NCBI GenBank assembly: GCA_964589725.1
Contig: CAZPUJ010000479.1
Coordinates: 1 to 14,987, forward strand
Length of the DNA: 14,987 nt
DNA from: CAYSHJ01 sp964589725
GTDB taxonomy: Bacteria > Planctomycetota > Planctomycetia > Planctomycetales > Planctomycetaceae
Reading direction: 5' to 3'
Below the pieces are notes generated by a model. That model ran no database searches. It saw only the letters and a list, made by a program, of their open reading frames with translations, and had not been told where the DNA came from. Every line of letters begins with the position of its first letter. Position 1 is the stretch's first letter. The translations under genes were made by a program, and so were the position numbers. This document shows positions 1 through 6,875 of the stretch, piece by piece.

Positions 1-705
1 CAGAATCGCGGCCAGCTTCTCTTTGTTCTCTGGCTTGAGCAGACTCTCGACGGTACCGGCCGGCAGTTTCGCGAAAGCATCATCAGTCGGAGCGAACACT
101 GTCAGCGGCTTATCCCCCGACAGCACCTCGACGAGTCCAGCAGCCTTCGCAGCCGCGAGCAACGTTTTGAACATCCCCGCCTTGTCAGCCGTCGACGGAA
201 TGTTGTCCGCAGACGGCAGGATCACTTGATCGATGACGTGAATGATCCCGTTCGAGCAATGAATGTCGGCCGTCACGACGGTCGCCTGATCGACTCGCAC
301 ATTGCCCTCTTCAACCTTGATGTTCACTCGCTGGCCATTCACGGTCGCTGCCGCATCCAACTTGACGACCTGAGCCGCTGCCACCTTGCCCGCCACGACG
401 TGATAGGTCAACACCGATACGAGCTGCCTTTTGTTCTCGGGCTTCAGCAGCGTTTCCACCGTTCCATCTGGCAGCTTGGCGAACGCTTCATCCGTTGGAG
501 CGAAGACCGTGAACGGCCCCTTACCTTGCAGAGTCTGCACCAATCCACCGGCTTTCAAGGCCGCCGCCAAAGTCTTAAACGAACCGGCCTCGACCGCTGT
601 CGTGACGATGTCCTTCTCGGCTGCGTTCGCGGCCGAGACCGATCCTTGGCCCATTCCCATCACGGCCATCGCCGCCACACTCAAGAAAAACCTTCGATTC
701 CACAT
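1..705 (-). CDS. Fasciclin (FAS1) domain secreted protein, 3' end beyond window
   Basis: FAS1 domains are extracellular adhesion or matrix folds; in bacteria their partners are mostly unknown. The visible 235 codons hold a signal peptide with a twin-arginine motif (NRRFFLSVAAM), so export may be by Tat, then one complete FAS1 domain and most of a second. Both H1 motifs read FTVFAPTDEAFAKLP-like, and the first domain has the central YH (LTYHVV) and the H2 box SNGIIHVIDQV. The ATG at 705 is preceded by AAGGAG at 714-719, eight bases upstream, identical in layout to the paralogue at 9457-10470. By alignment to that paralogue about 316 bases are missing at the left edge. The protein differs from it by a two-residue insertion in the signal peptide and scattered substitutions. 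Family assignment is secure; function is not known. Confidence 0.93.
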   Translation of the reverse strand, partial: MWNRRFFLSVAAMAVMGMGQGSVSAANAAEKDIVTTAVEAGSFKTLAAALKAGGLVQTLQGKGPFTVFAPTDEAFAKLPDGTVETLLKPENKRQLVSVLTYHVVAGKVAAAQVVKLDAAATVNGQRVNIKVEEGNVRVDQATVVTADIHCSNGIIHVIDQVILPSADNIPSTADKAGMFKTLLAAAKAAGLVEVLSGDKPLTVFAPTDDAFAKLPAGTVESLLKPENKEKLAAIL

Positions 706-766
706 GACACGCTCTCCTTGCTGGTTTTTTTTGACTTGCGACTGCCAATCGACATTCGATTGACCA

Positions 767-790
767 TTTCACAAATCGTTCAAATCGTGT
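767..790 (-). promoter_or_regulatory. Upstream element shared by both FAS1 genes (copy A)
   Basis: Read on the plus strand this block (TTTC-ACAAATCGTTCAAA-TCG) aligns without gaps to 10531-10554 upstream of the second FAS1 gene (TTTC-GTAAATCATCCAAA-ACG). The distance to the start codon is 62 bases here and 61 there. Conservation at constant distance in duplicated genes fits a promoter or operator, although it may only reflect recent duplication. Confidence 0.45.
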
Positions 791-965
791 GTTCGAGTTT
801 TAGCCACGCGCCGGCTGTTCGTCAACTAAAATTCGTTCAAATCGTTCAATCCGATGGGCCTGGTTTCCCAAAACGTCATGCCGTTAAATGACTTAAAATC
901 TTGCAGAAAAACTGAAAAATACCAAGGTTCAGGAAGATGCATTGACGAACCATATGTCGTTCAAA
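776..965. promoter_or_regulatory. Cluster of four TCGTTCAAA motifs between FAS1 gene and MerR remnant
   Basis: The nine-base word TCGTTCAAA occurs at 776-784, 833-841 and 957-965, with a one-mismatch copy (TCGTTCAAT) at 842-850 directly abutting the second. The first copy lies within CAAATCGT-T-CAAATCGT (772-788), a period-nine direct repeat. The cluster fills the divergent intergenic region between the FAS1 gene (minus) and the broken MerR-type gene (plus), the usual place for operators of an autoregulated regulator. The rest of 706-1006 holds no gene that I can see. Operator function is inferred; no binding site for this family was matched by computation. Confidence 0.5.
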
Positions 966-1006
966 TCGTCCATTTTTATCAATGCCTCTGGGAAAAGGCC
1001 TGACTC

Positions 1007-1505
1007 GTGGAAATGCTCGTCACTCCGAAGCAAGTGGCACAAGCCATCAACGTCAGCGAGTCATCGCTGCAACGCTGGTGCGATTGAGGACTATGAACCG
1101 CAACCCGCACGGCTGGTGGTCATCGGCGACTGGCACTAGAAGACGTGATCCAGTTCCGGGAAACGATTCGGGCGGCAAGCAGGTGGTCGTCATCGCGGAG
1201 CTTCCAACTGACACGCGCCGTTTCAATAACGTCCATCGCTTCGGCTCGTCGCTCGGGGCCGACCGCCGCGAGCAACCGCTTCTCCAGCGTGTAAGCAGAA
1301 TCGCTGGGTGATACGCGATGGTTTTCGGGCTACGAATGCACTATATGGCTGGCCGCCGCTCTGAACACAGGGCACCGCATAGGCTTGTTCATCCACTAAG
1401 AATTGGATTAGCGTTCGCGCAGCCGGATTCGATGCTCCGCTCGAATCCGTGTTGGGGTCGCTATCAAAGAGTGGTTCGCCGAGTTTCATCATCACTATTT
1501 TGCCC
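1007..1505 (+). pseudogene. Broken MerR-family (CarH/LitR-like) transcriptional regulator
   Basis: From the GTG at 1007 the frame reads VEMLVTPKQVAQAINVSESS then LQRWCD, the first helix-turn-helix of MerR/CarH-type regulators. TGA codons at 1085-1087 and 1094-1096 interrupt it, and the same frame continues as TATRTAGGHRRLALEDVIQF, the canonical wing (RTAGGHRR) and second helix. Both stops could be single C-to-T changes of CGA arginine codons. After about 1170 the frame decays; a shifted frame gives KQVVVIAELPTDTRR, and near 1420-1490 a third gives AGFDAPLESVLGSLSKSG, weakly like the B12-binding domain of CarH/LitR. Only about 500 bases separate the start from the DUF2177 gene, against roughly 900 for an intact member. 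An AAAGG lies eight to nine bases before the GTG. The HTH identity is strong; the B12-domain remnant is tentative. Confidence 0.72.
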
Positions 1506-1511
1506 AAGAGT

Positions 1512-1916
1512 TCACTTCAACCACTTGCCAGCCAGGAACCCCAGATAGCTGACCGAAGTGGCTAGGACACTGCCCCATAACAGATCCACCACGGTCACGA
1601 CCCACGGCCAGTCCTTGACCGTCGCCAGGTTGGTCAGGTCATACGTGGCGTAGGTGATCAGACCGAACAAGGCTCCCAGGATTAGAGCCTTTTTCGTCGA
1701 GCCAGTTTCCAGGCTGGGAACCACGACGAAAACCAACAGGCCAAACACGAACAGCAGGTAGAACACGACAGCCACTGACCAGTTGGGGTTGGTCCGCAGC
1801 AAGAAGCCCAGATGCTTCTGGTAGAATCCGCGAGCGACCAGGCCCAACCAGACCATGTCGATGGCGAAAAAGGCCAAGAGCGTGCAGAAGTACAACTTGA
1901 GATAAAAGATCGGCAT
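1512..1916 (-). CDS. DUF2177 family integral membrane protein
   Basis: A 134-residue, very hydrophobic protein with about four membrane helices (roughly residues 4-24, 46-66, 76-96 and 107-130). The N-terminus MPIFYLKLYFCTLLAFFAID followed by MVWLGLVAR, plus the later ATYDLTNLATVKDWPW and VVDLLWG, matches the DUF2177 family as I know it. The family has no known biochemical role, but members recur beside light-responsive MerR regulators and photolyases. The start was set at 1916 because GGAGG lies five bases upstream; a longer reading to 1964 lacks such a site. The 3' end abuts the decayed regulator on the opposite strand, so the two are convergent. It is divergent from the CIA30 gene across 1917-2049. 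Confidence 0.85.
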   Translation of the reverse strand: MPIFYLKLYFCTLLAFFAIDMVWLGLVARGFYQKHLGFLLRTNPNWSVAVVFYLLFVFGLLVFVVVPSLETGSTKKALILGALFGLITYATYDLTNLATVKDWPWVVTVVDLLWGSVLATSVSYLGFLAGKWLK

Positions 1917-1982
1917 CGAAGCCTCCGATTCCAGCCGCGGATTTAGGGACTTTCTTTCCACCAAGCAAATGTTAGCAGAGTT

Positions 1983-1995
1983 GGTTCTACGAACC
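1983..1995. promoter_or_regulatory. Inverted repeat GGTTC-TAC-GAACC in divergent intergenic region
   Basis: A perfect 5-3-5 inverted repeat sits in the 133-base space between the divergent DUF2177 and CIA30 starts. A position between two divergent promoters suits an operator serving both. No clear sigma-70 hexamers are seen, so this is only a candidate. Confidence 0.3.
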
Positions 1996-2049
1996 CCGGT
2001 TGAAGGAGCATCACCACGAATCGCCGGGCAGACAATTCAGGAGTCGATA

Positions 2050-2631
2050 ATGGTCAGCAAGAGCCTCGCCTACGTACTCTCAATCCTTGTCGTCTTTGGG
2101 TCGTTCGTCATGGCTGAAGACGCACTTCAACCGTTGTTCGATTTCACCGGAGCCGACGCTGCGAAGGAGTGGCAGACCGTCAACGATGGCGTGATGGGCG
2201 GCATCTCCGAGGGCAAGTTCAAGATCATCGACAAAAAGACCCTGGAGTTCTTCGGCACGCTATCCCTAAAAAACAACGGCGGCTTTGCGTCGGTTCGGAC
2301 CAAGGCCAAAAAGCTCGGTCTCGAGAAAGGCGATACCCTGTTCGCCAAAGTCCGTGGCGATGGCCGTGAGTATTCTCTGAACCTCTACCTCAACCAGCCG
2401 TTGATCGCCTTCTCGTACCGGGCGACTGTGCAGACCAAGAAGGACGAATGGATCGAGGTCAAAGTGCCGCTCGACATGTTCGAAGCGACTTCGTTTGGCC
2501 GGGTGGTCAAGGACGCCGGTGCGGTGGACCCGAAGGAGATCAACGCCGTGGGCTTCATGCTCGGCGACAAGAAGGCTGGGCCATTCAAGATGGAAGTCGA
2601 GTGGATCAAAGTGTTGCGGGCGGGGAAGTGA
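2050..2631 (+). CDS. CIA30-family protein, probably exported
   Basis: This 193-residue protein begins with a signal peptide (MVSKSLAYVLSILVVFGSFV then MAEDA, cleavage probably near residue 20). The mature part is a galactose-binding-like beta sandwich of the CIA30 (NDUFAF1-like) family, shown by the diagnostic WQTVNDGVMGGISEGKF at about residues 40-56 and a C-terminal INAVGFMLGDKKAGPFKMEV strand pair. Mitochondrial CIA30 assists complex I assembly; bacterial exported forms have no established function. ATG 2050 was chosen because AGGAG at 2039-2043 is six bases upstream and because it gives a clean signal peptide; an upstream in-frame start at 1969 has none. It is the only intact plus-strand gene in the window. 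Confidence 0.85.
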   Translation: MVSKSLAYVLSILVVFGSFVMAEDALQPLFDFTGADAAKEWQTVNDGVMGGISEGKFKIIDKKTLEFFGTLSLKNNGGFASVRTKAKKLGLEKGDTLFAKVRGDGREYSLNLYLNQPLIAFSYRATVQTKKDEWIEVKVPLDMFEATSFGRVVKDAGAVDPKEINAVGFMLGDKKAGPFKMEVEWIKVLRAGK

Positions 2632-2661
2632 CCATTATCGAGCGAGCGAGCATTCCTTGGC

Positions 2662-2694
2662 GCGGGCTTCGCCCGCAACCCCAGAAAGTGGGTT
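2662..2694. repeat. Two tandem hairpins after the CIA30 gene
   Basis: GCGGGC-TTC-GCCCGC (2662-2676) is immediately followed by AACCC-N8-GGGTT (2677-2694). They lie about 30 bases after the CIA30 stop, where a terminator is expected, but no T tract follows. They may be a rho-independent terminator of weak type or a repetitive extragenic palindrome. Confidence 0.35.
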
Positions 2695-2869
2695 CATCCG
2701 CCTTGTCGCTGCCGAGGCACCTTGTCGTAGAAACCGCAGGACAATTCCGCGGTGGATTTTGGGAGGCGTGACTCCGATGTCCAATGGTTGATTTCAGTCG
2801 TCGAATTCGGATGAAATACGAGAGCCGGGAGAAACGGCGGCAGGCTCGGCTGGGAAGTCCGCCGCGCCG

Positions 2870-2942
2870 GACCAAGGGATATCCCGGTCTCCGATGCGCC
2901 AATGGCGTGTCAGGCCCTGGCGGGGAGTTCTCCGCCAAGGCC
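2870..2942. repeat. Palindrome pair in gap: 2870-2889 and 2913-2942
   Basis: GACC-AA-GGGATATCCC-GGTC (2870-2889) has a ten-base perfect palindrome at its centre. The 30-base segment 2913-2942 folds back on itself along almost its whole length, with outer arms GGCC/GGCC, one C-A mismatch, then TGGCGG pairing CCGCCA and one G-T wobble. A smaller CGCCA-A-TGGCG lies between them. No T tract adjoins. Function is unknown. Confidence 0.4.
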
Positions 2943-3072
2943 ATTCTGTTTGACTCGATTGGACATCGGAGCCAGGCCTGAAAAATCCATTTGGGCTTCG
3001 AAGTCACCGTCAGTCGAATTGGCGCGTCGTAGCAACTCTGAATGCGGATCGACGGAACCAAGTCGCCTCGCA

Positions 3073-5016
3073 TCAGGAATTCAACCTCCCGATCGTGAAA
3101 TTCAAGATGACGGCGAACGAGGTCCACGCCAGATACGGCACCAGCAACAGCGCGGCGGTTGTGGACTTGGCATGAAACGCGACACAGGTGGCAACGATAG
3201 AGATCCACAACACGACGATCTCGACGAAGGCGAGTTCGGGGCGCTGCATACCGAAGAACAGAAACGACCAGAGCATGTTGAGCGCGAGTTGAATGCCAAA
3301 CCAATTCAACGCCGATCGCGCGGATTGCCAGCCGTGGCGACGCCACACGAGCCACGCGGCGACGGCCATCAGAAAATAGAGCACAGTCCAGACCGGGCCG
3401 AAGAGCCAGTCGGGCGGATTCCAACTCGGTTTCGTCAGCGTTTGATACCAGCCGTTGACGGACGTCGCCGTGGCTGCCGCTCCTAAACCAGCCGAAGTGA
3501 AGCAGACCAAGATGAAGCCAATCAACCACGCCACTTGTCGAAACACGGTCGGTCGCCACGTTGTTTCTGGTTCGACTGACCGGCGAGCGGCGTCGGCGAT
3601 GCCATTCAACATGCCGCCGAACACAAACTCGTGCAGCGGGTAGATCGTGTACCAATAGGCCAAGCCGGTCAGGCCAACTGGATCGAACACGGCCGTCTGT
3701 CGAATCCGCGAACCGCTGGCCGTCGGTTCGACTTCAAATTCGAGCCATGCTCGGCCGGGAAGTTTCATCTCGGCGAGCAACCGCAGACGGCGATTTGGTT
3801 CCAGCGATTCAACTCGCCAGAAATCGACGGAATCGCCTACTCGCAGATCGACCGCATCACGCCGACCGCGCCGCAAGCCGACTCCGCCGACAAGCAAATC
3901 GAGACAGCCCCGAAGCCGCCAGAGTCCGTCGCCGTAGTACCAGCCGGTTTCACCGCCAATCCGTTGAATCGGAGCGAATGCGGCTTCGACCGGAACGCCG
4001 ACCTCGACTTCGCGCGCATCGACCAATCGCGTTCCGAATCGGATTCCGCCCCAACTTTGGGGTCGACCCGAAGAACTGATCGCGTCGGACCAGCGTGTTG
4101 CCGCCAACTCGTGATCTTCGTTGACGAGCGCTCGCGCGATGGCATCGCGGACGCAGCGTGGCTGAATCGTGAACACATCGCGGGCGCGTGAGTTCGTGAC
4201 GACTGTCGGATTTCGCAGGCTCTCGACCAGCTTGCGGCCAATCCGCGCATAAACCGGAGTCACCAGCCCCAGCCACAAGCTCGACAGACGCGGCGAGAGA
4301 AACGGCCCCGAGATCATCCAGCGTTTTAGGCCACGCTGCCGCGCGTACTCGCGCATGATGTCGCTGTACGACATTTGGTCGGGACCGCCGATCTCGAAGA
4401 TGTCGCTTGGCCCGTCGGGCAAATCAATTGCGGCCAGCAGGTAGCTCAATAGGTCTTCAATCGCGATGGGCTGCGCCGGTGTCGAGACCCACCTCGGGCA
4501 GAGCATCAACGGCAGCTTTTGGACAAGCGCCCGAATCAATTCAAACGACAAACTGCCGGAACCAATCACGATCGACGCGCGGAACTCGATGACTTGCGCA
4601 CCCGATTCGCGCAGGATGAGTCCGACCTCTTGCCGGCTGCGCAAGTGCTTCGAGAGTTGCTGCTGCTCCTCACCCAGGCCGCCGAGATAGATGATGCGCC
4701 GCACTCCGTTTCGTTTTGCGGCTTCGGCAAAGTTGCGAGCGGCGATGCGATCTTCGTCCTCGAAGTCCTTTCCGGTCCCCATCGAATGCACGAGATAAAA
4801 GGCCGTTTGGATGTCGCGCATCGCAGTCGCCAACGACTCCGGCTGCAACACATCGCCGGGGATTACTTCAGTCGCGGGACCGACTCGAGGCTGCAAGAAC
4901 TCCGGCCGCCGAGCCAAGCAACGCACGCGAAAACCACGCTGCTCAAGCAACGGAATCAATCGCCCGCCGACGTAGCCGGTGCCGCCGGTAACCAGAACTC
5001 GTGAATCAGCAGACAT
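3073..5016 (-). CDS. SDR - DUF2867 - TspO/MBR three-domain fusion protein
   Basis: Three families are joined in one 647-residue chain. Residues about 5-300 are an atypical extended SDR (NmrA/YesF-like): TGGTGYVGGRL nucleotide-binding loop near the start, YLVHSMG and RIIYLGGLGE later. Residues about 325-480 match DUF2867, which often trails this SDR type (WYYGDGLWRLRG, YWYTIYPLHEFVF). Residues about 495-647 are TspO/MBR, a five-helix membrane protein that binds porphyrins: WYQTLTKPSWNPPDWLFGPV, WTVLYFLMA, LNMLWSFLFFG and PYLAWTSFAVILN are all present. The start ATG at 5016 has AGGAA upstream; an ATG at 5034 is possible. It follows the deaminase gene by 21 bases. The fusion suggests a membrane-tethered oxidoreductase acting near a tetrapyrrole ligand, which is inference. 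Confidence 0.92.
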   Translation of the reverse strand: MSADSRVLVTGGTGYVGGRLIPLLEQRGFRVRCLARRPEFLQPRVGPATEVIPGDVLQPESLATAMRDIQTAFYLVHSMGTGKDFEDEDRIAARNFAEAAKRNGVRRIIYLGGLGEEQQQLSKHLRSRQEVGLILRESGAQVIEFRASIVIGSGSLSFELIRALVQKLPLMLCPRWVSTPAQPIAIEDLLSYLLAAIDLPDGPSDIFEIGGPDQMSYSDIMREYARQRGLKRWMISGPFLSPRLSSLWLGLVTPVYARIGRKLVESLRNPTVVTNSRARDVFTIQPRCVRDAIARALVNEDHELAATRWSDAISSSGRPQSWGGIRFGTRLVDAREVEVGVPVEAAFAPIQRIGGETGWYYGDGLWRLRGCLDLLVGGVGLRRGRRDAVDLRVGDSVDFWRVESLEPNRRLRLLAEMKLPGRAWLEFEVEPTASGSRIRQTAVFDPVGLTGLAYWYTIYPLHEFVFGGMLNGIADAARRSVEPETTWRPTVFRQVAWLIGFILVCFTSAGLGAAATATSVNGWYQTLTKPSWNPPDWLFGPVWTVLYFLMAVAAWLVWRRHGWQSARSALNWFGIQLALNMLWSFLFFGMQRPELAFVEIVVLWISIVATCVAFHAKSTTAALLLVPYLAWTSFAVILNFTIGRLNS

Positions 5017-5037
5017 TGTTAATTCCTGAAACATCAA

Positions 5038-5439
5038 TCAGCCGGAACGCGCTAGCGTCCGATTCACATCATTTCCGGTTGTCTGATCGGCGAGGACATC
5101 GATTTGTCGCCAACCACGCTCCTGAAGGAACCGGATCGATGTGCCGAACGCAACCATCTGGATGCCGCTCCACAGAATCGCCGACATGCACATTGGGCAG
5201 GGCTCGGCGGTGGTGTAAAGCACCAACTCACCGCCAGCAATTTTGTGGCCGGATCGGAACAGGGCGTTGAGGGCGTCGATCTCACCATGCCAGATGGGGT
5301 TGATCATCGACCTGTTCCAGCCCTCGGCAACGGTATCGCCGCTTTCCCGGTGGACGATGACGGCCCCAAAAGGTAACTCAAGTGTATTGGTCGTCAGCGC
5401 GATGGCTCGCCGCATATGGCGTTCGTGATCGAGTTTCAA
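5038..5439 (-). CDS. Cytidine/deoxycytidylate-type nucleoside deaminase
   Basis: A 133-residue zinc-dependent deaminase of the CDA superfamily, closest in pattern to the guanine deaminase/TadA-like branch. Zinc and catalytic residues are visible as WHGE (His51, Glu53) and EPCPMC (Cys81, Cys84). The substrate cannot be read from sequence. The start is uncertain: TTG at 5439 gives the family's usual N-terminal helix (DHERHMRRAIALT), while the first ATG in frame is at 5415 and cuts it. An ATG at 5452 overlaps the upstream stop (TAATG) but is out of frame and ends after 24 codons, so a small frameshift at the 5' end is possible. The gene sits between a membrane protein and the SDR-TspO fusion in a tight operon. 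Confidence 0.85.
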   Translation of the reverse strand: MKLDHERHMRRAIALTTNTLELPFGAVIVHRESGDTVAEGWNRSMINPIWHGEIDALNALFRSGHKIAGGELVLYTTAEPCPMCMSAILWSGIQMVAFGTSIRFLQERGWRQIDVLADQTTGNDVNRTLARSG

Positions 5440-5451
5440 AGTCTTGTTCCA

Positions 5452-5901
5452 TTAGCGAAATGAAGATAGCACCATCCAAAGAACAAGCAGCGACCGCAGA
5501 CTCCAAGTGGCCGTCCGCATCCAATTCGTCCTGACGAGCCGCTGATGCACAGCCCAATCGAAGTCCCGGGACAACGCGTCGTGACACGGAACTTGGACAA
5601 GTGCGGTCGATAGCCAGATGACGGCCACCAGTGCCAGTCCCATCGACAGTTGCCAAGTCGAGACACCCGTTGGTCGAAACCAGAACAAGAGCAGGGCGCT
5701 AATCCCTTCCACGAGCATCGGCGGTGCGACAACCCAAGTGGTCAGGGTCGAGTGTCGCTGCTCGTAGGCCCGAAAATCAGTGCTTCCCGTGCTGGCAAAC
5801 AGCGGATAGTGGACGATCTGCACGAACCAAATGACCCCCGTCATGAACAGGGTGGCCGCGAAGTGCGACAGAAGCAACAGGATGAGGAAAGATTCGTTCA
5901 T
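5452..5901 (-). CDS. Uncharacterised four-helix membrane protein
   Basis: I do not recognise a named function. The 149-residue protein has about four membrane helices (residues roughly 4-30, 54-76, 85-106 and 129-148). Conserved-looking polar elements sit at the membrane edge: WFVQIVHYPLF in helix 1, RHSTLTTWVVAPPML before helix 2 and VQVPCHD after helix 3. The layout recalls the DUF1772/DUF4149 kind of small membrane protein. The start ATG at 5901 overlaps the stop of the upstream gene (ATGA), showing translational coupling, with GGAAG seven bases before it. The stop (TAA, 5452-5454) shares two bases with an out-of-frame ATG before the deaminase. Confidence 0.8.
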   Translation of the reverse strand: MNESFLILLLLSHFAATLFMTGVIWFVQIVHYPLFASTGSTDFRAYEQRHSTLTTWVVAPPMLVEGISALLLFWFRPTGVSTWQLSMGLALVAVIWLSTALVQVPCHDALSRDFDWAVHQRLVRTNWMRTATWSLRSLLVLWMVLSSFR

Positions 5902-6860
5902 GAGCGGTCTTCCAGCACGACCTCCGTCGCGCTTCTTTGAGTCGTTATGCAAACGTCAGCTCCGGTCCACTCTTCGGACTCGATCAAACGGCGCGTCGTC
6001 TCATGGCGGTAGGCGAACATGCCTTCAAGTTTGCGGCGAACCAACCAGCCACCCAGCCAATGCCCGATCAGTCCCAGCGGAGTCTGATATTCGACTTCGT
6101 CTCGCAGAACCGTTCCGCCCTGACCATCATCGAGGATCCGATGGCGATGATACCACCAAGCAAACGGACCCGATTCCTGGCGATCGGCAAACAGGTGAGG
6201 CGGCTCGTACTCGGTGTGAACCGCGACCCATCGGATCGGAACAAGCCCTAGGATTCGCCCGCCTAACACGACCCTGCTGCCGATCTGGAGCGACTCGCTG
6301 GACTCGACGACCTCCATCTTCTCCCAGGGTGGAATCAAATGCCGCAGCGCATCCGGGCTTTCATGAAAGCCAAAGACAACCTCGGGTGGGGCATTGATCG
6401 AGCTATCCTTGATGAACTCCCTTCGCAGCAACGTGCCGGGTCGCTGATCCTCTTTTCGATGCTTGGCCGCATCCCAAAGGATCATCGCGAACGGAATCCA
6501 CCAAATCAGATCGTTGGTGAGGATCGTCAAGCCAAACAATGGTGGAAATGTTCCTCGTAAAAGAGCCACGACGAACCCGATCGGGCCGAAGACTTTCCCC
6601 AGCAGTCCCACGAGCACGATCGGCCAATGTGTTCGCGAGTCACCGGCTGCGATGAGATAGCCGATGCCGTACACGCCAACGATCATTCCCACGCACTGCC
6701 AGATTGCCGGATAATTCAGACGATCGATGCCAGAGACATCGAACAGAAAATGGGGAAATGCGATCGTCGCTGCGCCCCACAAGAGGTTGTAGAACCCCGC
6801 GGCGACGAGCCATCGGCTCGTCCAAACAGGTGCTTCAGTTCGTTCCGAAAGTGTGCTCAT
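5898..6860 (-). CDS. Membrane domain fused to SRPBCC ligand-binding domain
   Basis: A 320-residue two-part protein. Residues about 15-130 form four hydrophobic helices rich in Trp and Gly (WLVAAGFYNLLWGAATIAFP, LLGKVFGPIGFVVALL, IWWIPFAMILWDAA). Residues about 145-300 are an SRPBCC/START-like helix-grip domain (FIKDSSINAPPEVVFGFHES; DEVEYQTPLGLIGHWLGGW). The SRPBCC part is clearly paralogous to the stand-alone protein at 10676-11200: both share GP..W.HRH, DEV.Y..PLG.IG and VRR.L..F.YR in order. SRPBCC folds bind hydrophobic ligands; none can be named here. The start is firm: GGAGG five bases before ATG 6860. It lies 15 bases after the SDR stop and overlaps the next gene by four bases. Confidence 0.87.
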   Translation of the reverse strand: MSTLSERTEAPVWTSRWLVAAGFYNLLWGAATIAFPHFLFDVSGIDRLNYPAIWQCVGMIVGVYGIGYLIAAGDSRTHWPIVLVGLLGKVFGPIGFVVALLRGTFPPLFGLTILTNDLIWWIPFAMILWDAAKHRKEDQRPGTLLRREFIKDSSINAPPEVVFGFHESPDALRHLIPPWEKMEVVESSESLQIGSRVVLGGRILGLVPIRWVAVHTEYEPPHLFADRQESGPFAWWYHRHRILDDGQGGTVLRDEVEYQTPLGLIGHWLGGWLVRRKLEGMFAYRHETTRRLIESEEWTGADVCITTQRSATEVVLEDRS

Positions 6861-6875
6861 CAGATCCTCCGAAAG

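Larger units (their letters stand above)
2632..3072. other. Gene-free gap of about 440 bases, palindrome-rich
   Basis: No reading frame here looks protein-like on either strand. The gap separates the convergent 3' ends of the CIA30 gene (plus) and the SDR-TspO gene (minus). It contains several hairpin-forming sequences listed separately, and would be expected to include the terminators of both genes, but none has a convincing T run. Confidence 0.6.

Noticed and set aside
226..891. Plus-strand open frame antisense to the first FAS1 gene
   Set aside because: The equivalent frame also appears antisense to the second FAS1 gene (10030 onward), which follows from the duplicated minus-strand coding sequence; it has no protein-like features of its own.
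1085..1096. TGA codons read as selenocysteine or tryptophan
   Set aside because: Both fall at positions where the family has arginine or other ordinary residues, no selenocysteine machinery or SECIS-like element is evident, neighbouring genes use TGA as stop, and the downstream frame is decayed.
1223..1507. Minus-strand 94-codon frame over the regulator remnant
   Set aside because: No ribosome site, no recognisable motif and low-hydrophobicity random-looking composition; the plus-strand MerR remnant explains the region better.
2606..3655. Long minus-strand open frame of about 349 codons
   Set aside because: It is an out-of-frame shadow of the TspO/DUF2867 coding region and runs into the non-coding gap; its composition is arginine-rich and unlike any family, while the overlapping frame has clear TspO signatures.
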